The notes under the pieces are model-generated. The model was not told the origin of the DNA and made no database searches. It saw only the letters and a list, made by a program, of their open reading frames with translations. From NCBI GenBank assembly GCA_036741355.1, contig DAINSK010000007.1, positions 1 through 64,000 on the forward strand: 64,000 nt of DNA, read 5' to 3'. The translations under genes and the position numbers were made by a program. Source of the DNA: JBBRGK01 sp036741355. GTDB taxonomy: Bacteria; Chloroflexota; Dehalococcoidia; CAUJGQ01. This document shows positions 1 to 8,891 of this stretch, one piece after another (within the stretch, counting starts at the first letter, position 1; every line of letters begins with the position of its first letter).

Positions 1-1
1 G

Positions 2-355
2 AACGCGGAACGCGACTTGGCCGAAGTCGTCCTCGTTGAGGTCTTCCACCCACGCCAGCACTTGGCTCGAGCTCGATTTCTCCCCACACACGCGGCCTCT
101 CATATCATTGATGATATACGTTCACCGTTGAATGTCAAGCCCGTGCAGGCGCTGGCGGTGGCGGCGCGCGTTCGCAGCCGGCCCGAGACGGCGCTCACGC
201 ACCTGGCCGTGGCCGAGCTGCTGCTGGCGGGCGACGGTGCGGAGCAACGGGAGGCACAGGAGCATCTGGACCTTGTCATCGGCGAGTTCCGCGCGATGAA
301 GATGCGGCCGGCGCTCGCCCAGACGCTCTCCCACGGGGATATGCTGAAGGCGTGA
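2..355 (+). pseudogene. C-terminal fragment of a TPR-type ATPase/cyclase regulator
   Basis: The frame is open from the window edge to a TGA at 353-355. The last ~60 residues (ALTHLAVAELLL, then HLDLVIGEFRAMKMRPAL and a LKA ending) match what I know of the C-terminal helical repeats of large adenylate-cyclase or LuxR-type ATPase regulators common in Chloroflexota. The first ~45 residues do not look like that family, so this may be a decayed remnant rather than the end of an intact gene. The upstream part lies outside the window. No function can be assigned to the fragment alone. Confidence 0.45.
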
Positions 356-428
356 GCACGGATGCGCAGCGATTGTCATTAAGTAAGTCATCCCTATTAT
401 AAGTATCTGAACCGATCAGCGGCCACGC

Positions 429-458
429 TTGACAGCGAACCGCCCTGGGGGCTTACAT
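429..458 (+). promoter_or_regulatory. Candidate sigma-70-type promoter for the RraA-like gene
   Basis: A perfect -35 hexamer TTGACA (429-434) is followed after 18 bases by TTACAT (453-458), a 4/6 match to the -10 consensus. It lies 80 bases upstream of the RraA-like start in a 185-base gap that holds no other gene. Confidence 0.4.
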
Positions 459-540
459 CGGTCACGCAGATGTGATCGAAGGCGATTCACCCGCCCATGC
501 TGTTCGAGGCCGGCAGACCAGTCTTTAGAGGGAGTACGCC

Positions 541-1284
541 ATGAGTCAGGCCCATCCAACCGCGCTCATTGCAGAGCTGCGCGGGATAACGACGCCGACC
601 GTCGCCAACGCGATCGAGCTGTTTGACGTCCGTGCACGCAATCTCGGCTTTGCCAGCGGCGCGGTTTGCTGCATCTTTCCTGATCTCCCGACGATGGTTG
701 GATACGCCTGCACGGCGACGATCAAGGCGAACGAACCGGGTGACGAATCCAGCCGCGTTCCGGCACACGTGTTTTGGGACCATGTCCTGTCGATGCCCGC
801 GCCGCGAGTAATCGTCATCCAGGATTTGGACGATCCCCCCGCGGTGGGTTCCCTATGGGGCGAGGTCAACAGCAGCATCTTCATGGCGCTCGGAGCTGTC
901 GGCGTCGTCACCGATGGCGGCGTCCGCGACCTCGACGAAGTCGAGGCAATGGGGTTTCAGTTTTTCGCCCGCGACGTGATCGTCTCCCATGCCTACGTCC
1001 ACCTGACCGGGGTCGGCCGGCCGGTCACGGTTGGCGGATTGACCATCAACCCCGGGGACCTGCTGCACGGCGACAAGCACGGGGTTCTGCACATTCCTCA
1101 TGACCTGGCGGCCGGCATACCCGAAGCGACACGACGTGTCGAAGAAAGAGAGCGCCCGATCATTGACCTCTGTCACTCCAAAGACTTCACCCCCGAAAAG
1201 CTGCGTGAGCTGGTTGCCCGTGCACCCGCGCCGATGAAGGCGATCGCGATGGAGGGCGGCAAGTCTGAGCGTGATTTCCACTGA
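541..1284 (+). CDS. RraA-like / 4-hydroxy-4-methyl-2-oxoglutarate aldolase family protein
   Basis: A 247-residue protein of the RraA / dimethylmenaquinone methyltransferase-like fold. The family includes HMG/CHA aldolases and the RNase E inhibitor RraA. Visible family features are the N-terminal PTVANAIE segment, the GxLWGE loop near residue 105, the GVVTDGGVRDLDE core near residue 125 (a basic and acidic pair used for metal and substrate binding in aldolases) and the PGDLLHGDKHGVLHIP block. A GGGAG ribosome-binding site sits 6 bases before the ATG. The Ldh2-like dehydrogenase follows about 50 bases later on the same strand, a common pairing in catabolic loci for hydroxy- or keto-acids, so an aldolase role is likelier than RNase E regulation. 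The substrate is unknown. Confidence 0.85.
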   Translation: MSQAHPTALIAELRGITTPTVANAIELFDVRARNLGFASGAVCCIFPDLPTMVGYACTATIKANEPGDESSRVPAHVFWDHVLSMPAPRVIVIQDLDDPPAVGSLWGEVNSSIFMALGAVGVVTDGGVRDLDEVEAMGFQFFARDVIVSHAYVHLTGVGRPVTVGGLTINPGDLLHGDKHGVLHIPHDLAAGIPEATRRVEERERPIIDLCHSKDFTPEKLRELVARAPAPMKAIAMEGGKSERDFH

Positions 1285-1335
1285 GGCTTTCCCCGGACGT
1301 GGACACCCGAGTCGATGAGTCTTGGAGTTACTCTC

Positions 1336-2448
1336 ATGGGCGGACCTCAGCGGTTTAGCGCTCAAGCGCTGACCGAGTTCACGAGCACCGTGCTCGCTCG
1401 CTATGGCTTGCCGCATGAGGATGCCCGCATCGGCGCGTCTATTCTGATCGATGCCGACCTGATGGGTATCGATTCGCACGGCATTGCGCACCTCAACACC
1501 CATCGCGGCTACGCACCCGGCCTGAAAGCCGGCATGGTAAATCCGACGCCGAACATCCGCGCAGTGCGTGAGACCGCTTCTACGGCGCTCGTCGATGGCG
1601 ATCGCGGCTTCGGATTAATTGTCGGCTACCGCGCGATGCGGCTCGCAATCGAAAAGGCGCGCGATGCCGGCAGCGGGCTGGTAAGCGTGACCAACAGCCG
1701 CCATTTCGGCGCGGCCGGCTACTACGCGCTGATGGCCGTGCCGGAAGACATGATCGGGATCGCGATGTGCAACGCCGGTCCGTGGGTTGTGCCGACGTTC
1801 GGCAGAAAACCGATGATCGGCACGAACCCGATCGCCTTCGCCGCACCGGCAGGCAACGAGCAACCGTTCCTGATGGACATGGCCACGAGCGCCGTGGCGA
1901 TGGGCAAGCTCGAGATCGCCGAACGCGAAGGCAAGGCCATCCCGGATGGTTGGGCACTGGACGAATCCGGCCGTCCGACGGTCGATATCGCCCGTGTTCG
2001 GCGCGGTGGCGGCGGGCTGATGCCGCTCGGCTCCAGCCCGGTCACGAGCTCGTACAAAGGCTACGCGCTTGGGCAGATGGTGGATATCCTCTGCGGCGTA
2101 CTGTCGGGCATCGGTTTCAGCATGATCCTCGACCGGCCCACGTCGGCAGCGGGACAGTTCTTCGGCGCAATCCGCATCGACGGCTTCCGCGATATAGATG
2201 AGTTCAAGGCGATGATGGACGACCTGCAGCGCACCTTCCGTACCGCCGAAACTGTCGACGGCACCGATCGCGTGCTGCTACCGGGCCAGCGTGAGTTCGA
2301 AACCCGCACCGATCGCGAACGCAACGGCATTCCCCTGCACCGCACGGTCGTGGAATCGCTGGAAAGCCTGGCGCTGGAGCTCGGAATCGAGGCGCCGGAG
2401 CCTGTTGACGGACCTAACCCCCGGCCCCTCCCTTACCCCTACGCCTAA
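1336..2448 (+). CDS. Ldh2 family malate/lactate/ureidoglycolate-type dehydrogenase
   Basis: An oxidoreductase of the malate/L-lactate dehydrogenase (Ldh2) family, which uses NAD(P)H through a fold unrelated to classical LDH. Family hallmarks are the DLMGIDSHGIAHL block near the N-terminus (catalytic His), SRHFGAAGYYALMA, the IGTNPIAFAAP loop and SYKGYALGQMVDILCGVLSG. The ATG at 1336 is preferred because GGAG lies 8 bases upstream; an in-frame ATG also exists at 1315. It probably works with the preceding RraA-like aldolase on a 2-hydroxy acid. The last ~13 residues, rich in Pro, Gly and Arg, are encoded by a palindromic repeat (2411-2604), so the natural C-terminus has probably been replaced. 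Confidence 0.87.
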   Translation: MGGPQRFSAQALTEFTSTVLARYGLPHEDARIGASILIDADLMGIDSHGIAHLNTHRGYAPGLKAGMVNPTPNIRAVRETASTALVDGDRGFGLIVGYRAMRLAIEKARDAGSGLVSVTNSRHFGAAGYYALMAVPEDMIGIAMCNAGPWVVPTFGRKPMIGTNPIAFAAPAGNEQPFLMDMATSAVAMGKLEIAEREGKAIPDGWALDESGRPTVDIARVRRGGGGLMPLGSSPVTSSYKGYALGQMVDILCGVLSGIGFSMILDRPTSAAGQFFGAIRIDGFRDIDEFKAMMDDLQRTFRTAETVDGTDRVLLPGQREFETRTDRERNGIPLHRTVVESLESLALELGIEAPEPVDGPNPRPLPYPYA

Positions 2449-2604
2449 CGGGGGGTACTGGAACCAGGGAAGGGGAGCTTGTCGTCGGTACCATTGCTGG
2501 GGGCGCACGCCCATTCGCCCGAGTTGACGCTGCACCGATGCCCGTACACGGCACCCCTAGGTCGCCCCTTCCCGGCGTTAGGGAAGGGGTAAGGGGGTTA
2601 GGTC
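2411..2604. repeat. GC-rich repeat element with 12-bp terminal inverted repeats
   Basis: The ends are a perfect inverted repeat, GACCTAACCCCC (2411-2422) and GGGGGTTAGGTC (2593-2604). Each is followed inward by a CCCCTCCCTTACCCC-like or mirrored tract, with internal AGGGAAGGGG arms. The element covers the gap between two convergent genes and runs into both reading frames. A related but diverged copy lies at about 17208-17390. No transposase is present; it resembles a REP or MITE-like non-autonomous unit. Confidence 0.65.
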
Positions 2605-3813
2605 TCCCCGCCCCCGTATCGTCACAATCTCGTCCAGAAGCGCGTCGCATTCAGCATCGGAGTTATAAAAGTGTGGCGAGACACGGATGCCCGCGCCGGG
2701 ACGGTAGTCGATGATGAAGCGCCGCCGGATTAGCTCCTGCGAAACGGCCTCTGCGCCGGCAAATTCGATCGTCACATGGCCACCGCGACGGGCATCATCG
2801 CGCGGCGTGTTGACAGTGAAACCGAGGTCGCCGGCGCGGTCGATCAGGTGCCGGGTCTGGCGAAGTGATTTCTCGCGAATCCGGTCAACGCCCACTTCAC
2901 GAATGATCTTGTAGCCCTCGCGGGCGGCGTATAGCGCAGGGATACCAGGTGTACCGCCCATGAATCGATCGATGCCGTCCGCATACACCATTTCGCCCAT
3001 ATCGAATGCAAACGGACGGGCGTGGGAGAACCAGCCGCACTCGCGCGGTGTGAGTATGTCGATGAGATCCGGCCGCACGTAGAGATAACCCGCGCCCGGA
3101 CCGCCGCAGAGCCACTTCACCGAACCGCCGACTACAAAGTCGACGTCGAGGTCGGTGACGTTGAAGGGAACGGCGGCCGTCGCCTGGTACGAGTCGAGCA
3201 GCACGAGCGCACCGACGGAGTGCGCCTTCTGGACAACCGCGGCGACGTCAATCAATTCACTGCTGCGAAAGAGCACGTGCGAGATCGGGACGATGAGTGT
3301 CTGATCGTCGATCGCGTCGATCAGCCGCTCGAGCGGCGCCTGCAATTGCGTGTCGGTCGAGATGTAGTGAACCTCGGCCCCAATCCGGTCCTGCGATTGC
3401 CAGAAGTAATGCATCGTGTGGAACTCGGTGTCGGCGTAGACCACTTTGCGACGCCTGCCCGTGTACTCGAAACAGGATGCGACGATGCTGACGAGCGTGC
3501 TGACGTTCTGGTGCATCATCACTGAGCCTGGAGGAGCGCCGATGATCTCGCCGATCAGATCGCCGGTTTCGCGGACGAGCGGTAGCCAGCTATTCCACGC
3601 CACTACGCCTTCGGAGGACCACAGGTCAACGTAGGTCGCGAGCCCCTCTCGGACAGTGTCGGGCATCGCTCCCAGCGAGTTGTTCACCAGGTATACGGAC
3701 CTTCCCAAGATCGGGAACCGGCTCCGCCATCTCAGCAGATCGTCTGTGGCCAAGATCGTCCTCCCGCCCGCGTGTGCTGAGTCCACCAAGTTTAATCCTT
3801 CACTGAACTTCAT
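2578..3813 (-). CDS. Class V-fold PLP-dependent aminotransferase / desulfurase-like enzyme
   Basis: A 411-residue fold-type I PLP enzyme. The Schiff-base lysine is in DFVVGGSVKWLCGGPG (~residue 235). Upstream are a PLP-stacking region with His (MHQNVSTLVS), LVPISHVLFRSSELID and the cofactor Asp in LLDSYQATAAVPFNV. This most resembles the kynureninase-like or isopenicillin N epimerase-like branch of class V aminotransferases; it lacks the long Cys loop of IscS-type desulfurases. The last ~9 residues (ending DLTPLPLP) fall inside the intergenic repeat. Reaction and substrate cannot be told from the sequence. It is convergent with the Ldh2-like gene and has no close co-directional partner. Confidence 0.8.
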   Translation of the reverse strand: MKFSEGLNLVDSAHAGGRTILATDDLLRWRSRFPILGRSVYLVNNSLGAMPDTVREGLATYVDLWSSEGVVAWNSWLPLVRETGDLIGEIIGAPPGSVMMHQNVSTLVSIVASCFEYTGRRRKVVYADTEFHTMHYFWQSQDRIGAEVHYISTDTQLQAPLERLIDAIDDQTLIVPISHVLFRSSELIDVAAVVQKAHSVGALVLLDSYQATAAVPFNVTDLDVDFVVGGSVKWLCGGPGAGYLYVRPDLIDILTPRECGWFSHARPFAFDMGEMVYADGIDRFMGGTPGIPALYAAREGYKIIREVGVDRIREKSLRQTRHLIDRAGDLGFTVNTPRDDARRGGHVTIEFAGAEAVSQELIRRRFIIDYRPGAGIRVSPHFYNSDAECDALLDEIVTIRGRGDLTPLPLP

Positions 3814-3938
3814 GGCACGGTTCTGTCGTGCGATGCGGATTGTACCTATCGCAATGAATAGTCCCCGCTAATCGTCCTCTAAGAACACATACCTACGATA
3901 ACGATGCCGGCGAGTCCCTCGCGTTCGCCGGCTCACCG

Positions 3939-4571
3939 ATGAACGCGACTTTCATCCGGGCCGGGCCCGGTCGGGATGTACGAACGACTATGGTGGCCCT
4001 CGCGGTCGACTTCCCCCGCAACGCCGCTCCTCCCGCCGCGGTGGACGAGCGCTGTACGCGGCTGGTGGTCACGTACCAGCGACGGATCTTCCGTTTCGTC
4101 TACGCCATGGTGAGCTCCGAACAGCTCGCGGAGGACCTGACCCAGGACGTCTTTCTACTGGCCTACCGTGCCCTCGTCCGCTTGCCCGCGGACGCAAACG
4201 AATCCGCGTGGCCGTTCACCATCGCGCGCAATCGCACCCTGCAAGAGTTGCGGCGGCGGCGAATATTGCGCTGGGTTCCGCTGATGGGCCCGCGCGACGA
4301 TGAAGACGTCCATCCAGATCAATCAAAGCCACTCGCCGACGCGGTGGCGGACCGTGACGAGTTGCGGCGGGCGATGAAGGCCGTTCCGCCCAAGGATCTT
4401 GCCTGTCTGCTGCTCAGCGTCGACGGCCACAGCTACCAGGAAGTCGCGGCGATCACCGGCCTTTCGACTTCGGCCGTCCGCGCACGCGTCTTTCGCGCCA
4501 GGGAGCGACTGCGCGTGTTGCTCTCCGGCGGCCAGTCGCCTTCTCTGCGGCCGGCCCATACAAGTGTTTGA
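3939..4571 (+). CDS. ECF-type RNA polymerase sigma-70 family sigma factor
   Basis: A 210-residue sigma factor with the two expected domains. Region 2 lies about residues 45-100 (YQRRIFRFVYAM, then LAEDLTQDVFLLAYRAL, the core-binding and -10 recognition helices). Region 4 lies about residues 145-195 (PPKDLACLLLSVDGHSYQEV and a helix-turn-helix TGLSTSAVRARVFRARERL). No anti-sigma factor follows, so the signal is unknown. The first ~40 residues are poorly conserved and a start at 3990 (MVALAVDF) is possible. Direct targets cannot be inferred. Confidence 0.85.
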   Translation: MNATFIRAGPGRDVRTTMVALAVDFPRNAAPPAAVDERCTRLVVTYQRRIFRFVYAMVSSEQLAEDLTQDVFLLAYRALVRLPADANESAWPFTIARNRTLQELRRRRILRWVPLMGPRDDEDVHPDQSKPLADAVADRDELRRAMKAVPPKDLACLLLSVDGHSYQEVAAITGLSTSAVRARVFRARERLRVLLSGGQSPSLRPAHTSV

Positions 4572-4681
4572 GTTTGCGCTGTCCAGGCCCTTGGAACGTT
4601 CTTCAGTTGCACAGCCATAGACGATGCCCCATCTTGGTAGGCGCCGGCATTTAGCCGGCCATGCAACGGAATGAGGTCAGA

Positions 4682-5524
4682 ATGGCCGAGGACTTCAACA
4701 GCGTCATCAATCAGGTGTGGCGCGGTTCCATTGACATCCACGTACACGCATCGCCCGATCCGGTAGCTTCGCGGCGCTTCGACGTCGTCGAATTGGCCGA
4801 GGCCGCGAGAGCCGCCGGCATGCGCGGTTTCATCTTCAAGAGCCACGAGTACCCGACCACGCCGGCCGCGTACATCCTGACCAAAATGGTGCCCGGTATC
4901 GAGGTTTTCGGCGCAATCTCGCTCGACTATGAAGTCGGCGGACTGAACCCTGCGGCGCTCGAAGCATCTGCGAAGATGGGGGCGCGCAAGGTGTGGATGC
5001 CGACGTTCAGCGCGGACCACTGGTCGCAAACGCGCAACAACCGGCCGGGTATCCGCGTGCTCGACGACAACGGCCGCCTGATCGGCGTGATCGACGACCT
5101 CCTGAGCATCGTTCAGCAATACGACATGATCCTCGGCACGGGCCATCTCTCGACCGAAGAGCAGCTTGCCCTTGTGAAGGAGGCCCGCGGCCGTGGTATC
5201 AAGACGGTCGTCACCCACGCCGACTTCTGGATTCCGGCCGAAGCCCAGCGTCAGATGACAGAGATGGGTGCCTTTGTCGAGCACGCCTACATTGCCTGCA
5301 CACCCGGAGGCGGCGGCATACCGGCATCGAACATCGCCGCCTCGATCCGAACCCACGGACCGGGACAAGCGATCCTCTCCACCGACCTCGGCCAGGCGTT
5401 CAACCCGGCGCCGGCCGAAGGGTTGCGCATGTGGATCGCCGCGATGCTGCGCGAAGGGTTCACGCCGCGCGAGGTCGAGGTGATGGTGAAGGACAATCCG
5501 GCGCAGTTACTCGGCCTCGCCTGA
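4682..5524 (+). CDS. DUF6282 family amidohydrolase-like protein
   Basis: About 280 residues. The opening GSIDIHVHASPDPVASRR contains the HxH metal-binding signature of the metal-dependent hydrolase (TIM-barrel) superfamily. Other conserved points are FKSHEYPT, the VWMPTFSADHW block with His, TGHLSTEEQLALV and the late THADFW and LSTDLGQ strands, which carry the further His and Asp expected of a binuclear metal site. I recognise this as the DUF6282 family, which has no established substrate. The ATG at 4682 is chosen over 4661 because GAGG lies just before it. It stands between the sigma factor and a membrane glycosyltransferase without clear operon linkage. Confidence 0.8.
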   Translation: MAEDFNSVINQVWRGSIDIHVHASPDPVASRRFDVVELAEAARAAGMRGFIFKSHEYPTTPAAYILTKMVPGIEVFGAISLDYEVGGLNPAALEASAKMGARKVWMPTFSADHWSQTRNNRPGIRVLDDNGRLIGVIDDLLSIVQQYDMILGTGHLSTEEQLALVKEARGRGIKTVVTHADFWIPAEAQRQMTEMGAFVEHAYIACTPGGGGIPASNIAASIRTHGPGQAILSTDLGQAFNPAPAEGLRMWIAAMLREGFTPREVEVMVKDNPAQLLGLA

Positions 5525-5566
5525 AGCCACGGAACGAGCGCCAGAGCCAGCGCGCGGGGTACGATC

Positions 5567-7153
5567 GTGACGCGCCTAGCCCGGACACAGGGCGGGCAGA
5601 CGTGGATCGTAGTGGAGGAGCGCATGGCGCTGCCGGCGCAGGTGGTGCGAGGCCAAAGCAGCGAAAGCGTGCCGGCCGGGGACGAAGAAGCGGTAGACGT
5701 CCAGCGACAGTTCCTCGTCGCGTTGTTGGTCGTCGCGGCCGGCATGGAAGCCGTCGTCGCGATCTTCGTCCGCCGCCTCTCGCTCAACCGCATTCCTGAC
5801 GTCATACCGTCTCCCCAGCCGGTCGCCAACGCCCTTGGGATCACCGAACACGGCTTAACCTGGTTCGTGATCGCGATGGCCACGCTCGTGCTCTGCCACG
5901 CGGCAGCCTTCGCGGTTGCGTTGCGGCTGACGAATCCTCGGTACGCCCTGGTCGCGCTCGCCGCGAGCGTGCTTCTCATCGCGACGATGGTGCCGATCTT
6001 CCCGGGCGGCGCCCAGGACGTCTACCACAACATCGTGGACGCGCGCACGCTCTGGACCTATCACCAGGACCCGATCACCACGACGCCCGCCGCGCATCCT
6101 TCGGACCCCTTCGTCCGGCAACTGGCTTATTGGCAGGACCTGAGCTCGAGTTACGGGCCGGTCTGGTATCTCGTTTCGGGGATCCCGCTGCCGTTTGCCG
6201 GCAACGACATGATCGGTAACGTCATCGGACAAAAGATCCTGGTGAGCGCTTTTCTCGCCGGCACCCTATACCTGATCTATCTACTAATGAAAGAGTGGCG
6301 TCCGCAACGCGCGACCGCGGCGATCGTCTTGATGGGCTGGAGCCCGCTTGTACTATGGGAGATTCCGGGCAACGCCCATAACGATATCGTGATGATGTTT
6401 TTTGCCGTGGCGGCGCTACTCGTCATCCAGCGCGGGCGCTGGCAGTGGGCTTTTCCACTACTGGCGCTGGCGGTTGCGGTCAAGTTCATCATGCTGCTGC
6501 TCGGACCGCTGCTTCTCGTGTGGCTGCTCTTCCGTAAGCCGCGGATCGATCGGCGAGAGATCGCGCTGTCGATCGGTGCCGGCGGAGCCATCCTGGCGAT
6601 GATCTACCTGCCGTTCATTGCCGCTTCGCATAGCTTCGCGAACTACGAAGCGCTTCAGTCGCGCTTCATTAGCTCGCCGGCATCACTCACGATCGCCTTC
6701 TTGATGCAGTACACCTCCCTGCAACGTGCGGAAGACTATGGTCGCGCGCTCGCGCTGACGCTATACGCATGCGGTTATCTGTGGGCGTTATATCGCTGCC
6801 GCGGCGGCTTCGAAAATCTCGTAACGTCAGCCTGCTGGGCGACGTTCTTCACGTTGGCGCTGCCGACCTGGTGGTTCTGGCCGTGGTATGTAGTCTGGCT
6901 GTTACCGATCGCCGCGATGGTCGCGGGCCGCCGCGTCGCCACGCTCGCACTTCTGTTCGGGTCGACTGCGCTGCTGGTCTACCCGATCTATTATTGGCGC
7001 GACGTGCTGTTGAACGGGCCGAACTGGTATTCCAATCAGTTCGTCATCGTCGGCGCGGTATTTGGGCCGATCGCGCTCTATCTCGCCGGCACCTACGGTG
7101 GCAGCTTATTCAATGTTGAGGAACACGTTGACACCGACCTAACCGCGGCGTAG
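5567..7153 (+). CDS. Multi-pass membrane glycosyltransferase (GT87/DUF2029-like)
   Basis: A membrane protein of up to 528 residues with roughly 10-12 hydrophobic helices, starting with QFLVALLVVAAGMEAVVAIF near residue 45. The first periplasmic loop carries a conserved acidic pair (AQDVYHNIVDARTLWTYHQ) as expected for GT-C-fold polyprenyl-phosphate-mannose-dependent mannosyltransferases. The helical region contains HNDIVMMFFAVAALL, another GT-C feature. The GTG at 5567 gives the longest frame; the ATG at 5624 is a good alternative. The 3' end overlaps the converging UGSC-partner gene by 15 bases. Sugar donor and acceptor are unknown. Confidence 0.75.
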   Translation: MTRLARTQGGQTWIVVEERMALPAQVVRGQSSESVPAGDEEAVDVQRQFLVALLVVAAGMEAVVAIFVRRLSLNRIPDVIPSPQPVANALGITEHGLTWFVIAMATLVLCHAAAFAVALRLTNPRYALVALAASVLLIATMVPIFPGGAQDVYHNIVDARTLWTYHQDPITTTPAAHPSDPFVRQLAYWQDLSSSYGPVWYLVSGIPLPFAGNDMIGNVIGQKILVSAFLAGTLYLIYLLMKEWRPQRATAAIVLMGWSPLVLWEIPGNAHNDIVMMFFAVAALLVIQRGRWQWAFPLLALAVAVKFIMLLLGPLLLVWLLFRKPRIDRREIALSIGAGGAILAMIYLPFIAASHSFANYEALQSRFISSPASLTIAFLMQYTSLQRAEDYGRALALTLYACGYLWALYRCRGGFENLVTSACWATFFTLALPTWWFWPWYVVWLLPIAAMVAGRRVATLALLFGSTALLVYPIYYWRDVLLNGPNWYSNQFVIVGAVFGPIALYLAGTYGGSLFNVEEHVDTDLTAA

Positions 7154-8242
7154 CTCTTCTACCGACCGAACCGGCGTCCCGTCTTGCTTTGCGATCGGCA
7201 CCGTGACCGGATGGGTTGCATTGCCAAACGTCGGCTGCCATGACGAGTGCTTGCCCGCACCGCCGGCCACGATGACCAGCAGGTCCTCGGGTCGCTCGAT
7301 TATCCGACACATCGCCTTTGGGTCGCTTGGCTCGAAACTATTGAGCCGAGCCAGTACGCCTTCGGTGAACTCGGCCCCCAGCATGTGCACCGGGAAGCGT
7401 GCGTTTTCGAAGATGAACCGTTTGACGTCTTCCTTGCTGTAGCCGTCGGCAGCAATCGTCGCGGCGTGCTCGGGACCGAGCGTGAGCACCGGGCTCCCGT
7501 GGCTAAGGATATTGTTGCTCCCGGCCTGGCCCATAGCGCCGGCGATCGTCTTGAGGATCCCTTCTCCGGTGTTGCTGTAATGGTCCTGGATGTTGTGCGG
7601 GCCCTCGGCGCCGACGATCGTGACGGTGCTCGTTTCGCGGTCGAAGCCGCGCTCGACGTGGAGCGGTCCCCAGGGGTTTCGTTCCTCGTTCTCGGCGATG
7701 CAATAGCTGTACTTGGCGGGGCTACCCTGAGTCGAGCGATCGCCGCTGCCGGGAAGCCCACCCCCGACGTTCATCAGCACCAGCCGGATGGCGCGGCCGA
7801 TCGTCGCGTTGGCGCGGAACCCCTGTCCGAAGCAGTTATAACCAGAATTGATCTGCAGTTCCCGCGCGATCGGTCCATTGACAATGAGTAAAGGAGCTAC
7901 CGGGTGTGTCGTCGCCTGGACGCCGTCGGGATTGAACTCGGGGTCCGCAATCGCCGTGATCGCCGCGATCAGCACCGGTAAATACTGCGCCAGACAACCG
8001 GCCATGACGGCGTTGACGGCGATCTTCTCGACTGTCGCTTCGCCCTGCCGCGGCGGCAGCACGCCGATAACGTCGAGCGGGTCGCGATCGGTCCAGCGGA
8101 GCATTTCGGCTACGGCGTTTTCCGTTGGCGGGATGATCGGCAGACCGTCCGTCCATCCACGCTCATAAAAGACGGTGTTGATCTCCTGAAAGGAGTCGGG
8201 CAGTTGCAGTGTCCTGGCCTTGGGGCCGGCTGGTGCCGTCAC
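7139..8242 (-). CDS. UGSC-associated partner protein of unknown function
   Basis: A 367-residue soluble protein beginning a few residues before YERGWTDGLPIIPPTEN, a signature I associate with proteins encoded beside UGSC-family (seleno)proteins. No classical cofactor motif is evident; glycine-rich stretches (NVGGGLPGSGDRSTQG, VAGGAGKHSSW) and a few conserved Cys and His residues stand out. The start is taken as GTG at 8242 because its GTGA overlaps the TGA stop of the upstream selenoprotein by four bases, which indicates translational coupling; a TTG at 8260 is less likely. Coupling implies the two proteins are made together and may form one complex or reaction. The function is unknown. Confidence 0.7.
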   Translation of the reverse strand: MTAPAGPKARTLQLPDSFQEINTVFYERGWTDGLPIIPPTENAVAEMLRWTDRDPLDVIGVLPPRQGEATVEKIAVNAVMAGCLAQYLPVLIAAITAIADPEFNPDGVQATTHPVAPLLIVNGPIARELQINSGYNCFGQGFRANATIGRAIRLVLMNVGGGLPGSGDRSTQGSPAKYSYCIAENEERNPWGPLHVERGFDRETSTVTIVGAEGPHNIQDHYSNTGEGILKTIAGAMGQAGSNNILSHGSPVLTLGPEHAATIAADGYSKEDVKRFIFENARFPVHMLGAEFTEGVLARLNSFEPSDPKAMCRIIERPEDLLVIVAGGAGKHSSWQPTFGNATHPVTVPIAKQDGTPVRSVEELRRG

Positions 8243-8781
8243 TTTGCTGCTCCCGCGCAAACGGCGCGCACTGTATCGGCAACGAGGGACGCTGCCTTGG
8301 CCAGAACGTCGGGTTCACGCAGACCGCCGAGGGGGTGCTTGGTAATCACGAATGGCAGATCGGGGAGACCGCGCGATCGCGACTCCAGTTTGCCGAGCGA
8401 GAGAAACTCATCCGTGCCGATGACCGCGGTTGGTACGCCTTCCTTCTCGAGCACGATCGCTGCCTGGACACTCCAGGCGGTGCAGGAGCCTCAATCAGCG
8501 CTGCCGACGAGGACGGCAGCGGCCTCCTTTTTGAAATCTGCGATCGCCTGCGGCGAAGCCGGTCCTGCCACCGGCTTCCTTCGGACGATGATGTTTGCGA
8601 CGCCGTACTGCTGCTTCAGCAGTTCGGCAACGGCACCCATCAGCATGCCGGCGTTGGCCTTGCCGTTATCGAGGATGCCGATGGTCTTGCCCCGCAGGTC
8701 CATCTGGCGTGGGGCCAGCTTTGCGCCACTGGCCTTCGGCGCCGCCGTGGGATCGTATACGGTGATCGTGCGTTCGTTCAT
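8239..8781 (-). CDS. UGSC-family selenoprotein (in-frame UGA = Sec97)
   Basis: One gene of 180 residues read through an in-frame TGA at 8491-8493. Before it the protein reads AAAVLVGSAD and after it GSCTAWSVQAAIVLEKEG, so the TGA sits exactly where most homologues have the first Cys of a GD-C-GSC motif. This gives U97-G98-S99-C100, the signature that names the UGSC family. The N-terminal APRQMDLRGKTIGILDNGKAN and the C-terminal LPDLPFVITKHPLGG blocks are family-typical on both sides of the UGA and in the same frame. The ATG at 8781 starts the conserved sequence. A SECIS-like hairpin follows the UGA. The Sec/Cys pair suggests a redox role; the substrate is unknown. Confidence 0.88.
8462..8493 (-). 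promoter_or_regulatory. Sec codon UGA plus bacterial SECIS hairpin
   Basis: Downstream of the UGA (8491-8493) the mRNA forms a perfect 7-bp stem GCCUGGA/UCCAGGC with a GUG loop (hairpin 8462-8478). The apical loop begins 19 bases after the UGA and its first base is G, matching the known spacing and loop preference of bacterial SECIS elements that bind SelB. A further GCAC/GUGC pairing can extend the lower stem. Confidence 0.75.
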
Positions 8782-8891
8782 CGCGTTTCTCGCTTCCCGG
8801 CGTCCCGGTCCGGCCCACACCGGCCGGGAGCGCCGCGATCGGATCGTAGTCACGCGGCACAGGCCTGTCAACGACGGAATCGGGGCTCGGC

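Noticed and set aside
4433..5368. Long minus-strand frame opposite the sigma factor and DUF6282 genes
   Set aside because: Arg/Asp/Val-rich translation typical of the antisense of GC-rich genes; both plus-strand genes are clearly real.
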